Part shown: positions 45,083-55,500 of the stretch, piece after piece
How positions within the stretch are numbered: the stretch's first letter is position 1
How the letters are laid out: each line of letters opens with the position of its first letter
Assembly (NCBI GenBank): GCA_949358305.1
Contig: OX442315.1
Coordinates: 12,364,427-12,428,426 of the forward strand
DNA length: 64,000 nucleotides
Direction of reading: 5' to 3'
DNA from: Strigamia acuminata
Lineage: Eukaryota > Arthropoda > Chilopoda > Geophilomorpha > Linotaeniidae
Program-made: the position numbers and the translations under genes
The notes under the pieces: generated by a model
Database searches by the model: none
Told to the model about the DNA's origin: nothing
The model's input: the letters and a program-made list of their open reading frames with translations, nothing else

Positions 45083-46699
45083 TTAATTATCACCTCGTTT
45101 AAATTTTTTATGAAACCTTTCATAAACATCGCTTATCTCCTCATCACACTTCGAACCTGCTTCAATTAACTCTTTCAATTGCCCTCCGTAGTATTTCAGT
45201 GTGTACAACTCAGATAAAACCTTCCTGAATTCAACGCCGTTCATTTCCTTACCATTTGCCTTCGTCATTGATTTCTGAAAAATCTCATCTTCATTAAAAT
45301 ACAAATCCCAAACACCCTGCAACAGCACATCATCATCATCTTCTTTCTTAGCAGAGTAAATACATATTCTCATAAGACTTCTATACGTTAAAATAACACA
45401 ACGTTTGGTCAGATAACGTCCCATTGCGACACTAGCTCGGATTATTTTCAGCTGTTCTCTCATCAATTCCTCAATCTTTTTTTTGCCCGCGATACCAGGT
45501 GAAATTTCTCCGAAACTGCAATTTTCATGGCAAATTGATGAATACTCATTCATGCAAACCCATGAATCTCGTTGACTTTTAATTTCCTGTATATTTCTCT
45601 GAATGCTTACTATTACATCGGCAATTGGGTAACATAAATTAACCATGTTTTTCTTGGCCTCGGATGTAGACAAATCGTCCTTAATCGGATATGATTTCAA
45701 GCATCGAAAATGCATCAAGAGACGTTTTGCTTCTTTGGCCGATGCAGCCCAGCTTTGAAGATATACTTTTTCATCGCTCTCATTGAATTCAACGCCCTTG
45801 ATTTTAGCACAGAAGAATCGAAAAGTGTACATTCTGCTTTTGTTAAGTTCAATGTCTAATTTCTTTTCCCGAAGAAGTCTGCTGAGAGATATTCTCGTTT
45901 CGGCAGTTTCGCTGGACGTTCCTCTTGCACAAATACAACAAAAAACGACATTTCTCAAAATGTTTAAATCAAAATTCTTTAATAACAATCTAATGTACTC
46001 CGAAATTTCATCATCAGGTTTTGGTTCGCCCGGCTTGACTAGGATGCAAACACCGTGTAGCTCATTAAAATACCACATTTTGTGCAACTGATTGCTGATG
46101 TCTTTTATTTCAGGCGTGCCGATCAATCTGACCAATGTATTCTTCCATGCAAACACATCAGCTCTTATGTTTTTGTTGTTGGTCTTGCTTCCGAATTGAA
46201 CATCTCGTACAATGTCGTTTCTATCGATTATGTGAAACGAAAAAGGTGCTAATGGCTTCAGAGTTGAATGGGCGGCTTCTGGAAACGTGATGTAATTGAC
46301 GAACGAGGTAAGCCAAACAGGCGTCTCGTCTTCCGACGTGCCAATTACGAGGATATTCAATTCGCAGATCGGTTTGATGTACTTATTAATTTCTCACGCT
46401 GTAAATGAAGTGAATTGAGAACCGTGTTGTGCAGACGAGCATTTAAAGATAAAGCTTTGTCTGTTGGCTTTGCCACAAGCGCAATAAAAGTTGTTTTCGT
46501 CGTTCTGAATAACTTCAATTGGCTCATCACATTGAGTATAATGCCAGACATGTTCCACCTTTTCGCAGCTTCCCCGTAATGTCCCGGGACACCGCAGTTG
46601 AAGTTTGATTCGGAATTTTGATTTTTCACACAATTCGTGCCCATTACTGGAAGCAAAACATTTCTTCTCTTCTCCAAAACGTTGCTTTAACGACGCCAT
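45083..46699 (-). pseudogene. GTPase-like type-2 pseudogene F
   Basis: N-terminal Cys cluster and start at 46394-46699 (MASLKQRFGEE, CACGK) end at a TGA where sisters have GGA (Gly, before EINKYIKPIC). The frame then continues in phase through 45083. Also damaged: switch-2 reads GTPE instead of DMPG, a stretch after it is shortened, and most of the second Cys/His cluster (CWAM, CRVCGCFW) is deleted between GKKKI and EELMREQ. P-loop site GTSEDETPV as in copy C. Confidence 0.88.
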
Positions 46700-47679
46700 T
46701 TTTAGTTGTAGAAAATCTAAAAATGGAAATAATTGACAATTAAAATTTTGTTCAATTAATTTTTACTTTTAATTCTTACTTTTCTTTCCCAATTGAATTT
46801 AATCAATCTACTGTATTAGGCTTACGTGCAATTTACGTTTCGTGTTTAAATCTCACATGAAGAGTACCTGGCGAAAATAACAAAGCTATATTAATAGTAA
46901 TTAAACTAGTAAATATAAAGTGAATTGCGGCAATCATACAGTAGGTGCATTCAAAGTTAAAATCCAAATTTGACTTATCATAATCTGAATTATCAATAAT
47001 TCATGTAAGTCATTTGGTTAAACTCCATACAAAGTGAACAATTATTTGGCTGATGTGGCTGAAATATCTTACCAGCCACAGGAAATGATGTAATTTACAT
47101 CACTGAAAAGATAATTCAATTGCAATAAGTGGCCTATTGATAAGTCACTCCAATCATGACTTATCAATAAGTGGCTGATGGAAAAATTCCTCCAATCATG
47201 GCTGAGCACATGAATTATTTGGCCACTGGAATAAGTCATTCAAGATGGACGCCCCCAGTCAGTCTATCATGAAAAGAGGAATCCAGTAAGAAACTGGTCA
47301 AGGACTCAAGAAATGAGCAGTGCTCATTACCTAGCTGAACAGCCATACTTACAAGGAGACCGCAAGAGTGTGTAATCCACAATTGTTAAAATTGTTTGTA
47401 AATAAAGCATTCACATCACCTAAACAATCTATTTTTCTCATATTAAAATGCACCTCTCTCTCACATTGTTACAAACAGTAACAACACACAGGATTTCTTA
47501 CTGTGTGTTGAAACACCATTTTTTGATATTTTGAGTAAAAAGGTCAAGTGTAGCACTACATTTGGTGATTAGCCTGTTCAAACCTTACTCTGGAACCCAG
47601 GTAATTTGATATCACATGACATATGACATCACAACTTTGTTCACCAACATGACTGCCTGCATGAAGCAACAATAGTGTG

Positions 47680-47751
47680 TTGTGGTGGCTCAGTGGTTAA
47701 GGTAATGAATCAGGAATCTTTCCACACAGGTTCAAATCTTGTTGTCGGTGA
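47680..47751 (+). repeat. tRNA-derived (SINE-like) module, left palindrome arm
   Basis: Contains a perfect A-box TGGCTCAGTGG (47687-47697) and a B-box-like GGTTCAAATCT (47730-47740) at tRNA spacing, inside a Ser/Leu-tRNA-like sequence beginning GTTGTGGTGGCTCAGTGG. The acceptor stem and anticodon arm pair poorly, so a functional tRNA is unlikely; an internal pol III promoter of a SINE is more plausible. Confidence 0.6.
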
Positions 47752-47943
47752 AAATTTTTACTTTTATTTTTTCTTTATTTTTAGCAGTAAAGTTAATGTT
47801 TGTTATTTTATATTTTTTTTTAAATTTTTTTTTATAATTTTAATTATATTAAATTAATTAATTAAAAAATTTTAAAAAAAATATAAAATAACAAACATTA
47901 ACTTTACTGCTAAAAATAAAGAAAAAATAAAAGTAAAAATTTT

Positions 47944-48015
47944 CACCGACAACAAGATTTGAACCTGTGTGGAAAGATTCCTGATTCATTACCTTAACCA
48001 CTGAGCCACCACAAC
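47944..48015 (-). repeat. tRNA-derived module, right palindrome arm
   Basis: Inverted copy of 47680-47751 with the same A- and B-box sequences, so the two pol III promoters would point towards each other across the palindrome centre. Confidence 0.58.
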
Positions 48016-48469
48016 ACACTATTGTTGCTTCATGCAGGCAGTCATGTTGGTGAACAAAGTTGTGATGTCATATGTCATGTGATATCAAATTACCTGGGTT
48101 CCAGAGTAAGGTTTGAACAGGCTAATCACCAAATGTAGTGCTACACTTGACCTTTTTACTCAAAATATCAAAAAATGGTGTTTCAACACACAGTAAGGAA
48201 TCCTGTGTGTTGTTACTGTTTGTAACAATGTGAGAGAGAGGTGCATTTTAATATGAGAAAAATAGATTGTTTAGGTGATGTGAATGCTTTATTTACAAAC
48301 AATTTTAACAATTGTGGATTACACACTCTTGCGGTCTCCTTGTTAGGCAAAAGCAAGGTTAGTAATTGCTGACATTTTTAAACACAAATTTATGTTTTCG
48401 AGCGCACGCCGATCGTACGATGGCCAGGGCCGCACATTTCCGACACGTTCGCGGCGTCGACGGCTAATC

Positions 48470-48563
48470 GACGAGGAACGTCGCACGGACGTTCGCGGAC
48501 AACGAGGAACGTCGCACGGACGTTCGCGAACAACGAGGAACGTCGCCGAAACGTTCGCGAAGG
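48470..48563. repeat. GC-rich 30-bp tandem repeat
   Basis: Three copies of CAACGAGGAACGTCGCACGG followed by ACGTTCGCGA, in otherwise AT-rich DNA. Just beyond, 48670-48870 has about three degenerate ~70-bp repeats containing ACACGTGAAGTG and TTTGGACCAG. Confidence 0.8.
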
Positions 48564-49394
48564 ACGTGCTGTGCTGCACAGAATGCGCCCAGACGACGGT
48601 TTGTACCATTTGGACTCGTGCGAGGCATTTTTGAACGTTTTGCATGTTTTTGGACGTTTTTTGGACCCAAATTTTGAGAGGAAAACACACGTGAAGTGTG
48701 GGAATCGATTTGGACATCATAGACCAGCGAAAATTGTGAATTTCGGACATTTTGACCAGAAAAATACACGTGAAGTGTGTGGATTGTTTCGGATATTTCA
48801 ACCAGTAGAATTATGGATATTTTGGACCAGATTTTCAAGGAAAAGCATGTGAAGTGCACCAGATGACTTCACAAACCTTTCAACTTCTTGAAAACATCAT
48901 TTTCTTAATTTTCTTAATTTATTTGAATTTTTTTTTGAATTTATTCATTGAATATTATTGTAAACTAGCTTAGTGTTGTGTTAGCATTTTACTAACCTAA
49001 TTATAAGAGCGCTACTAACCTGCAAACATTGAACCTCGTTTGCATGTAATTTATGTTTTGAGCATTTCCACTGGGCAGTGGATTTTTTTTTAGTGAAAAT
49101 AGTACTTTTTCAACATTAAAATTTTTATTTTTATAAAGAGTTAATTTTTTAGTAAATATATTGGATTAAATTAAATTAAATTAAATAAATTAAATAAAAT
49201 ATGTTTTTTTTTTGTGAATATATTAAAGTAAGTTAATTTTTTTGTGAACATTAAATTAATATTTTTTAAATAAATGAATGTTTTTCTGTAAATATCAAAA
49301 AATACATGAGTGCTATTTAGTAAATATTTTTTTAAAAAAATGCATGTTTTTTAACAGATTTTAAAACATATTTTTTATATATGTAAAAATGGAT

Positions 49395-49830
49395 AAAATA
49401 AATCATTAAAAACTAGGTAAAAATCATGAAAAACTGGGTTAAAATCGTAAAAAATCGTGAAAAACAAGATAAAAATTGTGAAAAACTCGGTAAATATCGT
49501 GTAAAATCGTGAAAAACGATAAAAATCATGTAAAATCGTGAAAAACTGGGTAAAAATCGTGTAAAATAATGAAAAACCGGGTAAAAATCGTGTAAAATCA
49601 TGTAAAACTGGGTAAAAATTATGTAAAATCATGAAAAACTGGGTAAAAATTATGTAATGTGAAAAACAGAGTAAAAATTGTGAAAAATCATGAAAAACTA
49701 GGTGAAAAGGGTAAAAATCGTGACAAACTGGGTAAAAATCGTGAAAGCCTCGGTAAAAATCGTCAAAAACTGTGTAAAAATCGTCAAAAATCGTCAAAAA
49801 CTGGGTGAAAAGTCTTGAAAAGCTTGTAAA
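49395..49830. repeat. Minisatellite, ~21-bp derivatives
   Basis: Degenerate array of AAAAATCGTGAAAAACTGGG units (with TCATG and GTGTAAAAT variants). The Phe/Asp-rich minus-strand frame across it is a repeat artefact. Confidence 0.85.
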
Positions 49831-49985
49831 AAATCATGAAAATAAGCAGATTATGATTTTTCAAATTTTGATTATCATCTGATGATGTAAATTGCATCAT
49901 TTCCTGTGACTGTTAAGTCAAATCAGTCAAATCAGTCAAATCAGACATTTCAGTCAAATAATTCATTTGACTTTGAATGCACCTA

Positions 49986-50539
49986 GTGAATGAAAGAAGA
50001 ATCCAAAACGTGTCTTCATCCAGATTATTCAAAACCCGAAACTGCAACGACATCTATCGGCCAATGCAGGACTTTAAATTCTCGTGGGTTGAGGTAATTG
50101 CCTCGTCCAAATCGATTGTATACTTATTGTGTTGTTTATTTTAATTCTAAAATTTGTCAAAATATATTTTAAATTTTCTAAAATTGAGACACAAAAAAAA
50201 TTCAATTCATTTATTAATGCACAATTCGATCTTATTTTTTCAGTTTTGGACATATTTTAGCCAATATGGGAAATATTAAATATTTTAAAATTTTGAGTTG
50301 ATATTCAGATTCCCAGGGTGTTTTCATGCTTAATATTTTAAATTCAAATTTAAATGAGCTTAAATAAAAGTTTTATCAATAAAATTAGAGAATTGTGATG
50401 GCATCCCATCTCAATTTTTCAAAATAGCTGCCAATGACAATGCTGAAATGACATCATTGGCTGTGATTGCTACAGCATGAATTAGACACTTAAGACGTCA
50501 TTTTGCAATTTTTTCATATTATATACAATTAATGAAGTC
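49986..50539. other. Intergenic, nothing recognised
   Basis: AT-rich, no coding region or repeat structure seen. Confidence 0.4.
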
Positions 50540-50615
50540 GGGACAGGCCACAGCGGGCCATTGTGGACGGGCCACCCGGAAACTCCCGGTAGCCCGCCGG
50601 GCCAGTCCAGCACTG
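50540..50615. mobile_element. hAT-type MITE end
   Basis: GC-rich scrap ending GCCGGGCCAGTCCAGCACTG, matching the terminus of the MITE at 7717-7871. The left end is not recognised. It abuts a promoter-like fragment at 50616. Confidence 0.65.
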
Positions 50616-50675
50616 CTTTCCAAGTGAACGTGAGCCGTCACCTTGAATCACCGAGAAGGGAGGGAGACGCCCAAA
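50616..50675 (+). promoter_or_regulatory. Fragment of the perforin-like gene's promoter
   Basis: CTTTCCAAGTGAACGTGAGC, CGTCA and ACCGAGAAGGGAGGG resemble 52111-52160 and 41184-41220. It is a short third copy of the leader/promoter region, cut at the hAT end. Confidence 0.5.
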
Positions 50676-50689
50676 ATGTCGGATGGCAG

Positions 50690-50745
50690 AATACTAATAA
50701 CAAAATGTCTGATGCCAAAATGTCGACTGATAAAATGTCTAATGT
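50690..50745. repeat. Short AAAATGTC repeat
   Basis: Five AAAATGTC motifs about 12-20 bp apart, followed by GA/GG/TG-type dinucleotides. Too short to assign. Confidence 0.5.
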
Positions 50746-50906
50746 GTCTATCAAATACATAATAAAATTAGGCTAAGCAAGGTCGAACGAGTATAGAAGG
50801 TTTCGACATCACAGTTTACAACGGTGGTTCCTGTCTGGCTTTAGCTCAGTTGGGATACAATGTGACGTCACAATGTGCCCGTAGTAGTTTACTATTATGA
50901 TATTAG

Positions 50907-51368
50907 TATACTCAAACTCACCATAAGAGACACACCACTAACAACAGTTCCTATTGGCCGAGCCCACCGGAAACTGTGGCCGAGCCTATTTACTCCTTAC
51001 TGCTGCCTGTATTATTCTACCAGGAAAAGTAGGTTTGTTGTGATTTTTATTACTTTGTTTATTTTCGGTATTTGAAATGATGTAAATTGACTTATATGTA
51101 GTAATAAAATATTGTAAAAAGTCTGAAAGCAATGTGTTACGTTTTAACTTCTTCAAATTACATGATTGTTTAGTTCGTTAAATTTATCGGTTGCTTTCTC
51201 CAGCTGGTTTTCAAATGTAAGATTGATTGTTATGTCTGGACACAAAATGGCTTTTCGTAACTCAAGCGTTTGTATTTTGGCCTACTTTTATGTAGCCCTA
51301 CACCAGTGAATAGGCGGCCAATAGGAACTGTTGTTAGTGGTGTGTCTCTTATGGTGAGTTTGAGTATA
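50907..51368. mobile_element. MITE with 54-bp perfect inverted repeats, 462 bp
   Basis: Left arm 50907-50960 (TATACTCAAACTCACCATAA ... CCTATTGGCCG) is inverted exactly at 51315-51368. The interior (about 350 bp) is AT-rich without coding capacity. TA at the outer edges suggests a TA target duplication. Confidence 0.85.
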
Positions 51369-51370
51369 TT

Positions 51371-52052
51371 TATGCCATGACATGCCACCTGGGCATGACA
51401 TGCCACCTCTACAGTGAGGACAAAAAGTAAGTTAACACGCACAGTTAAAGCCAATTTTATTTGAATTTGGTTACATAGCTGTCAATAAATCAATAAATTA
51501 TAACAGAATTATGTTCCTTGGACCGTAATCAATAAATTTAAAAAAAAAAAGAAAATTGATTGCACGGTTCCTGAATAGCGACAGATTTTACCTTAACCTG
51601 TTTGGAATACCTGGCAAAAAGTAAGTTAACATACCCATTACCCACAAACAACTAGCCATTCCCATTATAAAATTCGCGTCAAAAATTCAAATTTATCCAT
51701 AAACACATGTGTAGTCACTCATACACTTCATTAAAACATCCAAACCACAAGCAATGCCAAAATTATGAGAATTATCCATTGTGGAACACGGAGCAATTAA
51801 CTTGACTTTAGGCTTAGAATCATTTTTCTGCTAAAATATCCACGTCAAAGGCAGTTCATCATCTGCAAATGGAAGCATAACAATCCTCCAATACTTTTTT
51901 AAAAGGATATTGCTCCATGATACCCTTAATTTAATGTTTTAGTAGACCGATATCCATATGAAAAAATCATCCCAATAGTAAAATGGCTGGGGGATGGTTT
52001 CCTAAATGGGTATCAAATAGCATACCATGCCGAGATGGCATGTCATAGCATA
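51371..52052. mobile_element. MITE with ~20-bp imperfect inverted repeats, 682 bp
   Basis: Begins TATGCCATGACATGCCACCT and ends, inverted, TATGCTATGACATGCCATCT. Its left end abuts the neighbouring MITE within 2 bp. Inside, CAAAAAGTAAGTTAACA occurs twice as direct repeats (about 51421 and 51615), the first preceded by TACAGTGAGGA, a sequence style seen at Tc1/mariner ends. Confidence 0.6.
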
Positions 52053-52109
52053 AGTACTAATATTGAGTCGTTTGGCCCCCCATAAACAGGAAATCAAAAA
52101 CATTTTTTT

Positions 52110-52495
52110 GCTTTCAAGCTAGCTTGAGCCGTCAGTGTGAGTCACCGTGAAGGGAGAGAAGGAGTTCGCTGTGTGTGCATAAACCTTCGAGTACACAAGT
52201 TTTGGGGTAACCCTGTTTGTTTTCGATTTTTGAAGACCTGTGGTAAGACACAAATCGCAATTGTGAGTGTTTATTCTTTCGTCCCGGGGAGAAAGAAAAA
52301 ACACTAGCTGCATTCAAAAACTCTAAAACGTCTCGTTTCTGTCGTTTCGTGTCTGTAGGTGTGACGTCATTTCACCATTTTCATTCGTCTGGAGGAATTA
52401 CCAAGTGCAGGACTGTGTTTATTTCAAGAAAAAGTAAAGTTGGTTTGACAGTTTTGTTAACATTTTTGTTTTTTGCCGCTAAAAACAGAGCTGAG
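52110..52495 (+). promoter_or_regulatory. Leader and promoter of the perforin-like GTPase gene
   Basis: Homologous to 41183-41510 and in part to 50616-50675, and positioned just upstream of the 1201-codon gene. The NRF-1-like site is degenerate here (CTGTGTGTGCATA at ~52168). An acceptor-like TTTATCTCAACAG at ~52523 suggests a spliced 5' leader before the ATG at 52555. Confidence 0.5.
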
Positions 52496-52554
52496 TGTTA
52501 AAATTTGATCTTTTATCTCAACAGGTTGTTTAGAGTTAGTAATTCTATCACTAG

Positions 52555-55500
52555 ATGGCAGTGAGTGATCTAAAGATGAAAATATCAAACGACAACAACA
52601 TAGTGAGGAATGCCGTTGGTCGTCACGCACGTCTCGGAGCCCTGTACGACGCCCGAAAGGATTCATTCGTCGAAATTTCGGTTCTGAACGAACCGATTCC
52701 GAACAGCGCGACGGAAGTGACCAAAACACCGTCATCGAATTTAAATTGCATCCCGACGGAGAACATTGTTGATAAATTCAATACACTCAGCATTATACCG
52801 GAAATGCGAGCAAGCATCGTGGCAAACCTTGTTTCCCTCGAAGGACATGCAAAGTATCTACAAGCCGAACCGAAGAACAAAAAAGTGCGCAAATCCATCG
52901 TGTACGCGGTTCGAACCGAAGTGGAAAGACTAATTTTCACCGGCGAATTGAAACAACATTTTTCATCGCACGCGCTCGACCTTGATTTCGCCACACATTT
53001 CGTCGTGGGAATAACGTACGGAGCAAATTCGGTCATATCATTAGAAGAAAACGATTACTCCACTGGAGAAAAGAAACGAAAAATCAACGAAGATCTGCAA
53101 CGCGAAATACGGAAATTCGAAACGAGGATTTACGAGGTCGGAGATTCCATTCTTGCCGAATGTGAAACGTGGTACTCGGTTAATATATTCAGCGACATTC
53201 GACCCTGCACGACTGATTCACCGACAACCGGAGAAGAAGCGTTGAAAAAGCTGACGATGTTGCCGCGGATGGTTAAAATGGCGAACAGCGGCAAAGGAAA
53301 CCCAATCATGTACACCTTGATGCCCATTTCTGTGTTACGTGATCACCTGAACAGCACGAGCACGAAGGAAGCTGCTTCGTACTTGGATCAAAACTCTATT
53401 TCCAATTTTACAGCTTCCATTTCCGAATTGGCCGATACGAAGCTGGAAATCAGCGATTTGATGTACAAACTCGAGACTCACCAGTACTGCGTACCAGTTG
53501 AAAATCTTCGCAAATTGACGCAACTCAAATCACAAGTTGAGAACGATGAAACGAAATCGAGGCTCGAGTTCAAGGAAACGATTATAGCGCTACGATCCGG
53601 TGTCGAAGGCGTCGAAATGCCAACCACGTGCGAATTTGTACGGAAAAACATTAAAATTCAGTTGAATGTGTTCAACAATCTGTTACGGAAGATTGAACTG
53701 GCCGACAAACTCAAATCGCTCGGTGTATCTTACGTCGGGTCAAACGAAACCAAAGGATTAGATGAAATCAAGAAATTAGCATCGACTGTTTACGTTTTAC
53801 TTTTGCAGTCAGAATTTCAAGGAATCAATACCCAGTCATGGAATCAGAACAAAAACCATTTCTTTTACTTGCTCGATAAATGCCGAACAAACGATATTGC
53901 TTCTTCGTTTGTAGCGATTGATCTCGACATGCGAACCGATTTAAAAATTAACGAAAACCATCTTCCCATCCACATTGTAATGATACGGAATGAAAATGTT
54001 GTCGATTTCGATGTTTATGCAACATTTTTGCAACAGAGATCCGCTTGTTACGCCAAGACTAGTGGGTTCCACGAGGACCGCCCGACACCATGGAAGAGAA
54101 CAAAATTGGAATTGCAGTGTCCAGGGTTTTTTAATGGCGTATGCGCTGACGACACTTGCAAGTGGAGTTGCGACGACTGCAAAGAAGCGCTGAGTTATGG
54201 ATTTGACGAATTCTTATATTGTTCTTGCGGCCGAGCGCACTTTACAAAGTTTAGTTTTCGATGCACCGATGTCCGACACGGTCAAAACTTTATTCCTTTC
54301 AACGGATATCAACTGAACAACCTATTATCCCAAATCCCACCATGCAAAGAACTCAACGTGCTGATATTGGGAGTGACCGGAGTCGGTAAATCGACTTGGA
54401 TCAACGCGTTCCTCAATTATTTGGCATTTCCATCGCTGGATGCCGCCTCGAAAGAGGAATTGCTCTCAGTCACTTCGTCATCGTTCCAACTGACTGATGA
54501 AAGAGATACAACACATACCATCCGTTTTGGACATGACGACAACGAAGTTCTGGAACCGGGTCAATCTGCCACCCAGGATGTGAAAGCGCACCTTTTCACT
54601 ATCGGCAACACTTTGTTGCGACTGATCGATACGCCCGGCATCGGCGACGTACGTGGGGTGGCGCAGGACAAGGATAATTTTAAAAAAATTCTCAAGTACT
54701 TACGTTCTCTCAAATGGCTGGACGGGATTTGCATTCTGCTCAAACCCAACGAATCGCGGCTCAACGTGTTGTTCGAATTCTGTATAAAGGAACTCTTGAC
54801 GCATTTGCACCGCAGAGCCAGTAAAAACATTGTGTTTTGTTTCACGCACTCGAGAGAGACTTTCTATAAACCCGGAGACACCCGGCAACCACTGGCGGAA
54901 CTATTACGGCAGAATAATATCGAAATATCGCTAGAAAAAGACACTATGTACTGCATGGATAATGAGAGTTTCCGTTTCCTCTGCGCCGTCAACCAGGGCA
55001 TCGACTTCAGAGAGAGCGTGAAGAAATCCTTCAGCGAAAGTTGGACCATTTCGGTGGAAGAAACCAACCGGCTCATCTCGCACTTCAAAAAACGCGAGCC
55101 GCACATCCTCATAGACACGATTTCGTTAAACAACGCGAGACAGAACATCGTGTGCCTGACCAAACCCATCGCGGACATCAGCAGAAACATCCAGCAGAAC
55201 CTGGCAATTATCAATGACAAGATTGAATTGCTTTCGTCTGCCGAAGCGAGCGAACACGATCTCGTCAAGATGTTGTTCGTGGACATCATAAAGCTGGAAA
55301 CCGAACCTCTGGATCACCCCCGGACCGTGTGCGGTGCTGCGTCGTGTGTCAAATACCACCCGGCCGCCGACGGAACCGTCAGTGTCGTGCAATATGTCCA
55401 ACATTGTCACTCCCGCTGCCATTTGCCCGGTATTTCCGTTAACATCGTTGGCGATGCGAGAATTAAACAATGCGATGCTATGAAGGGCACTTTAAACTGC

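Larger units (their letters stand above)
47351..48343. repeat. Near-perfect palindrome, 993 bp (two ~490-bp arms)
   Basis: The left arm from ACAAGGAGACCGCAAGAGTG reads the same as the right arm inverted, ending at CTTGCGGTCTCCTTGT, with only rare mismatches (such as TTCTTACT against AGTAAGGAA) and a short AT-rich centre near 47845. Arms contain AATAAAGC, a tRNA-like module and TGTGTTGTTACTGTTTG motifs. Such homogeneous arms point to a recent inverted duplication or a foldback transposon. Confidence 0.93.
46944..49983. mobile_element. Composite TIR element, about 3.0 kb
   Basis: Starts GGTGCATTCAAAGTTAAA and ends, inverted, GGTGCATTCAAAGTCAAA, flanked by TA on each side (46942-46943 and 49984-49985). 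Subterminal homology extends inward (CACAGGAAATGATG, AATTTACATCA on both sides, inverted). The interior carries a ~1-kb palindrome, GC-rich repeats and a second minisatellite, with no transposase. Sister ends occur at ~563 and ~39526. The superfamily is unclear. Confidence 0.6.

Noticed and set aside
47680..47751. Functional tRNA gene
   Set aside because: A- and B-boxes are good, but the anticodon and acceptor arms do not pair convincingly and it occurs in inverted duplicate; called a SINE-like module instead.
48343..48859. Frames of 130-150 codons around the GC-rich repeats at 48.4 kb
   Set aside because: Open on both strands because of GC-rich tandem repeats; low-complexity Arg/Ser content; no family resemblance.
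49375..49797. Phe/Asp-rich minus-strand frame of 140 codons
   Set aside because: Minisatellite translation with very skewed composition and no independent support.
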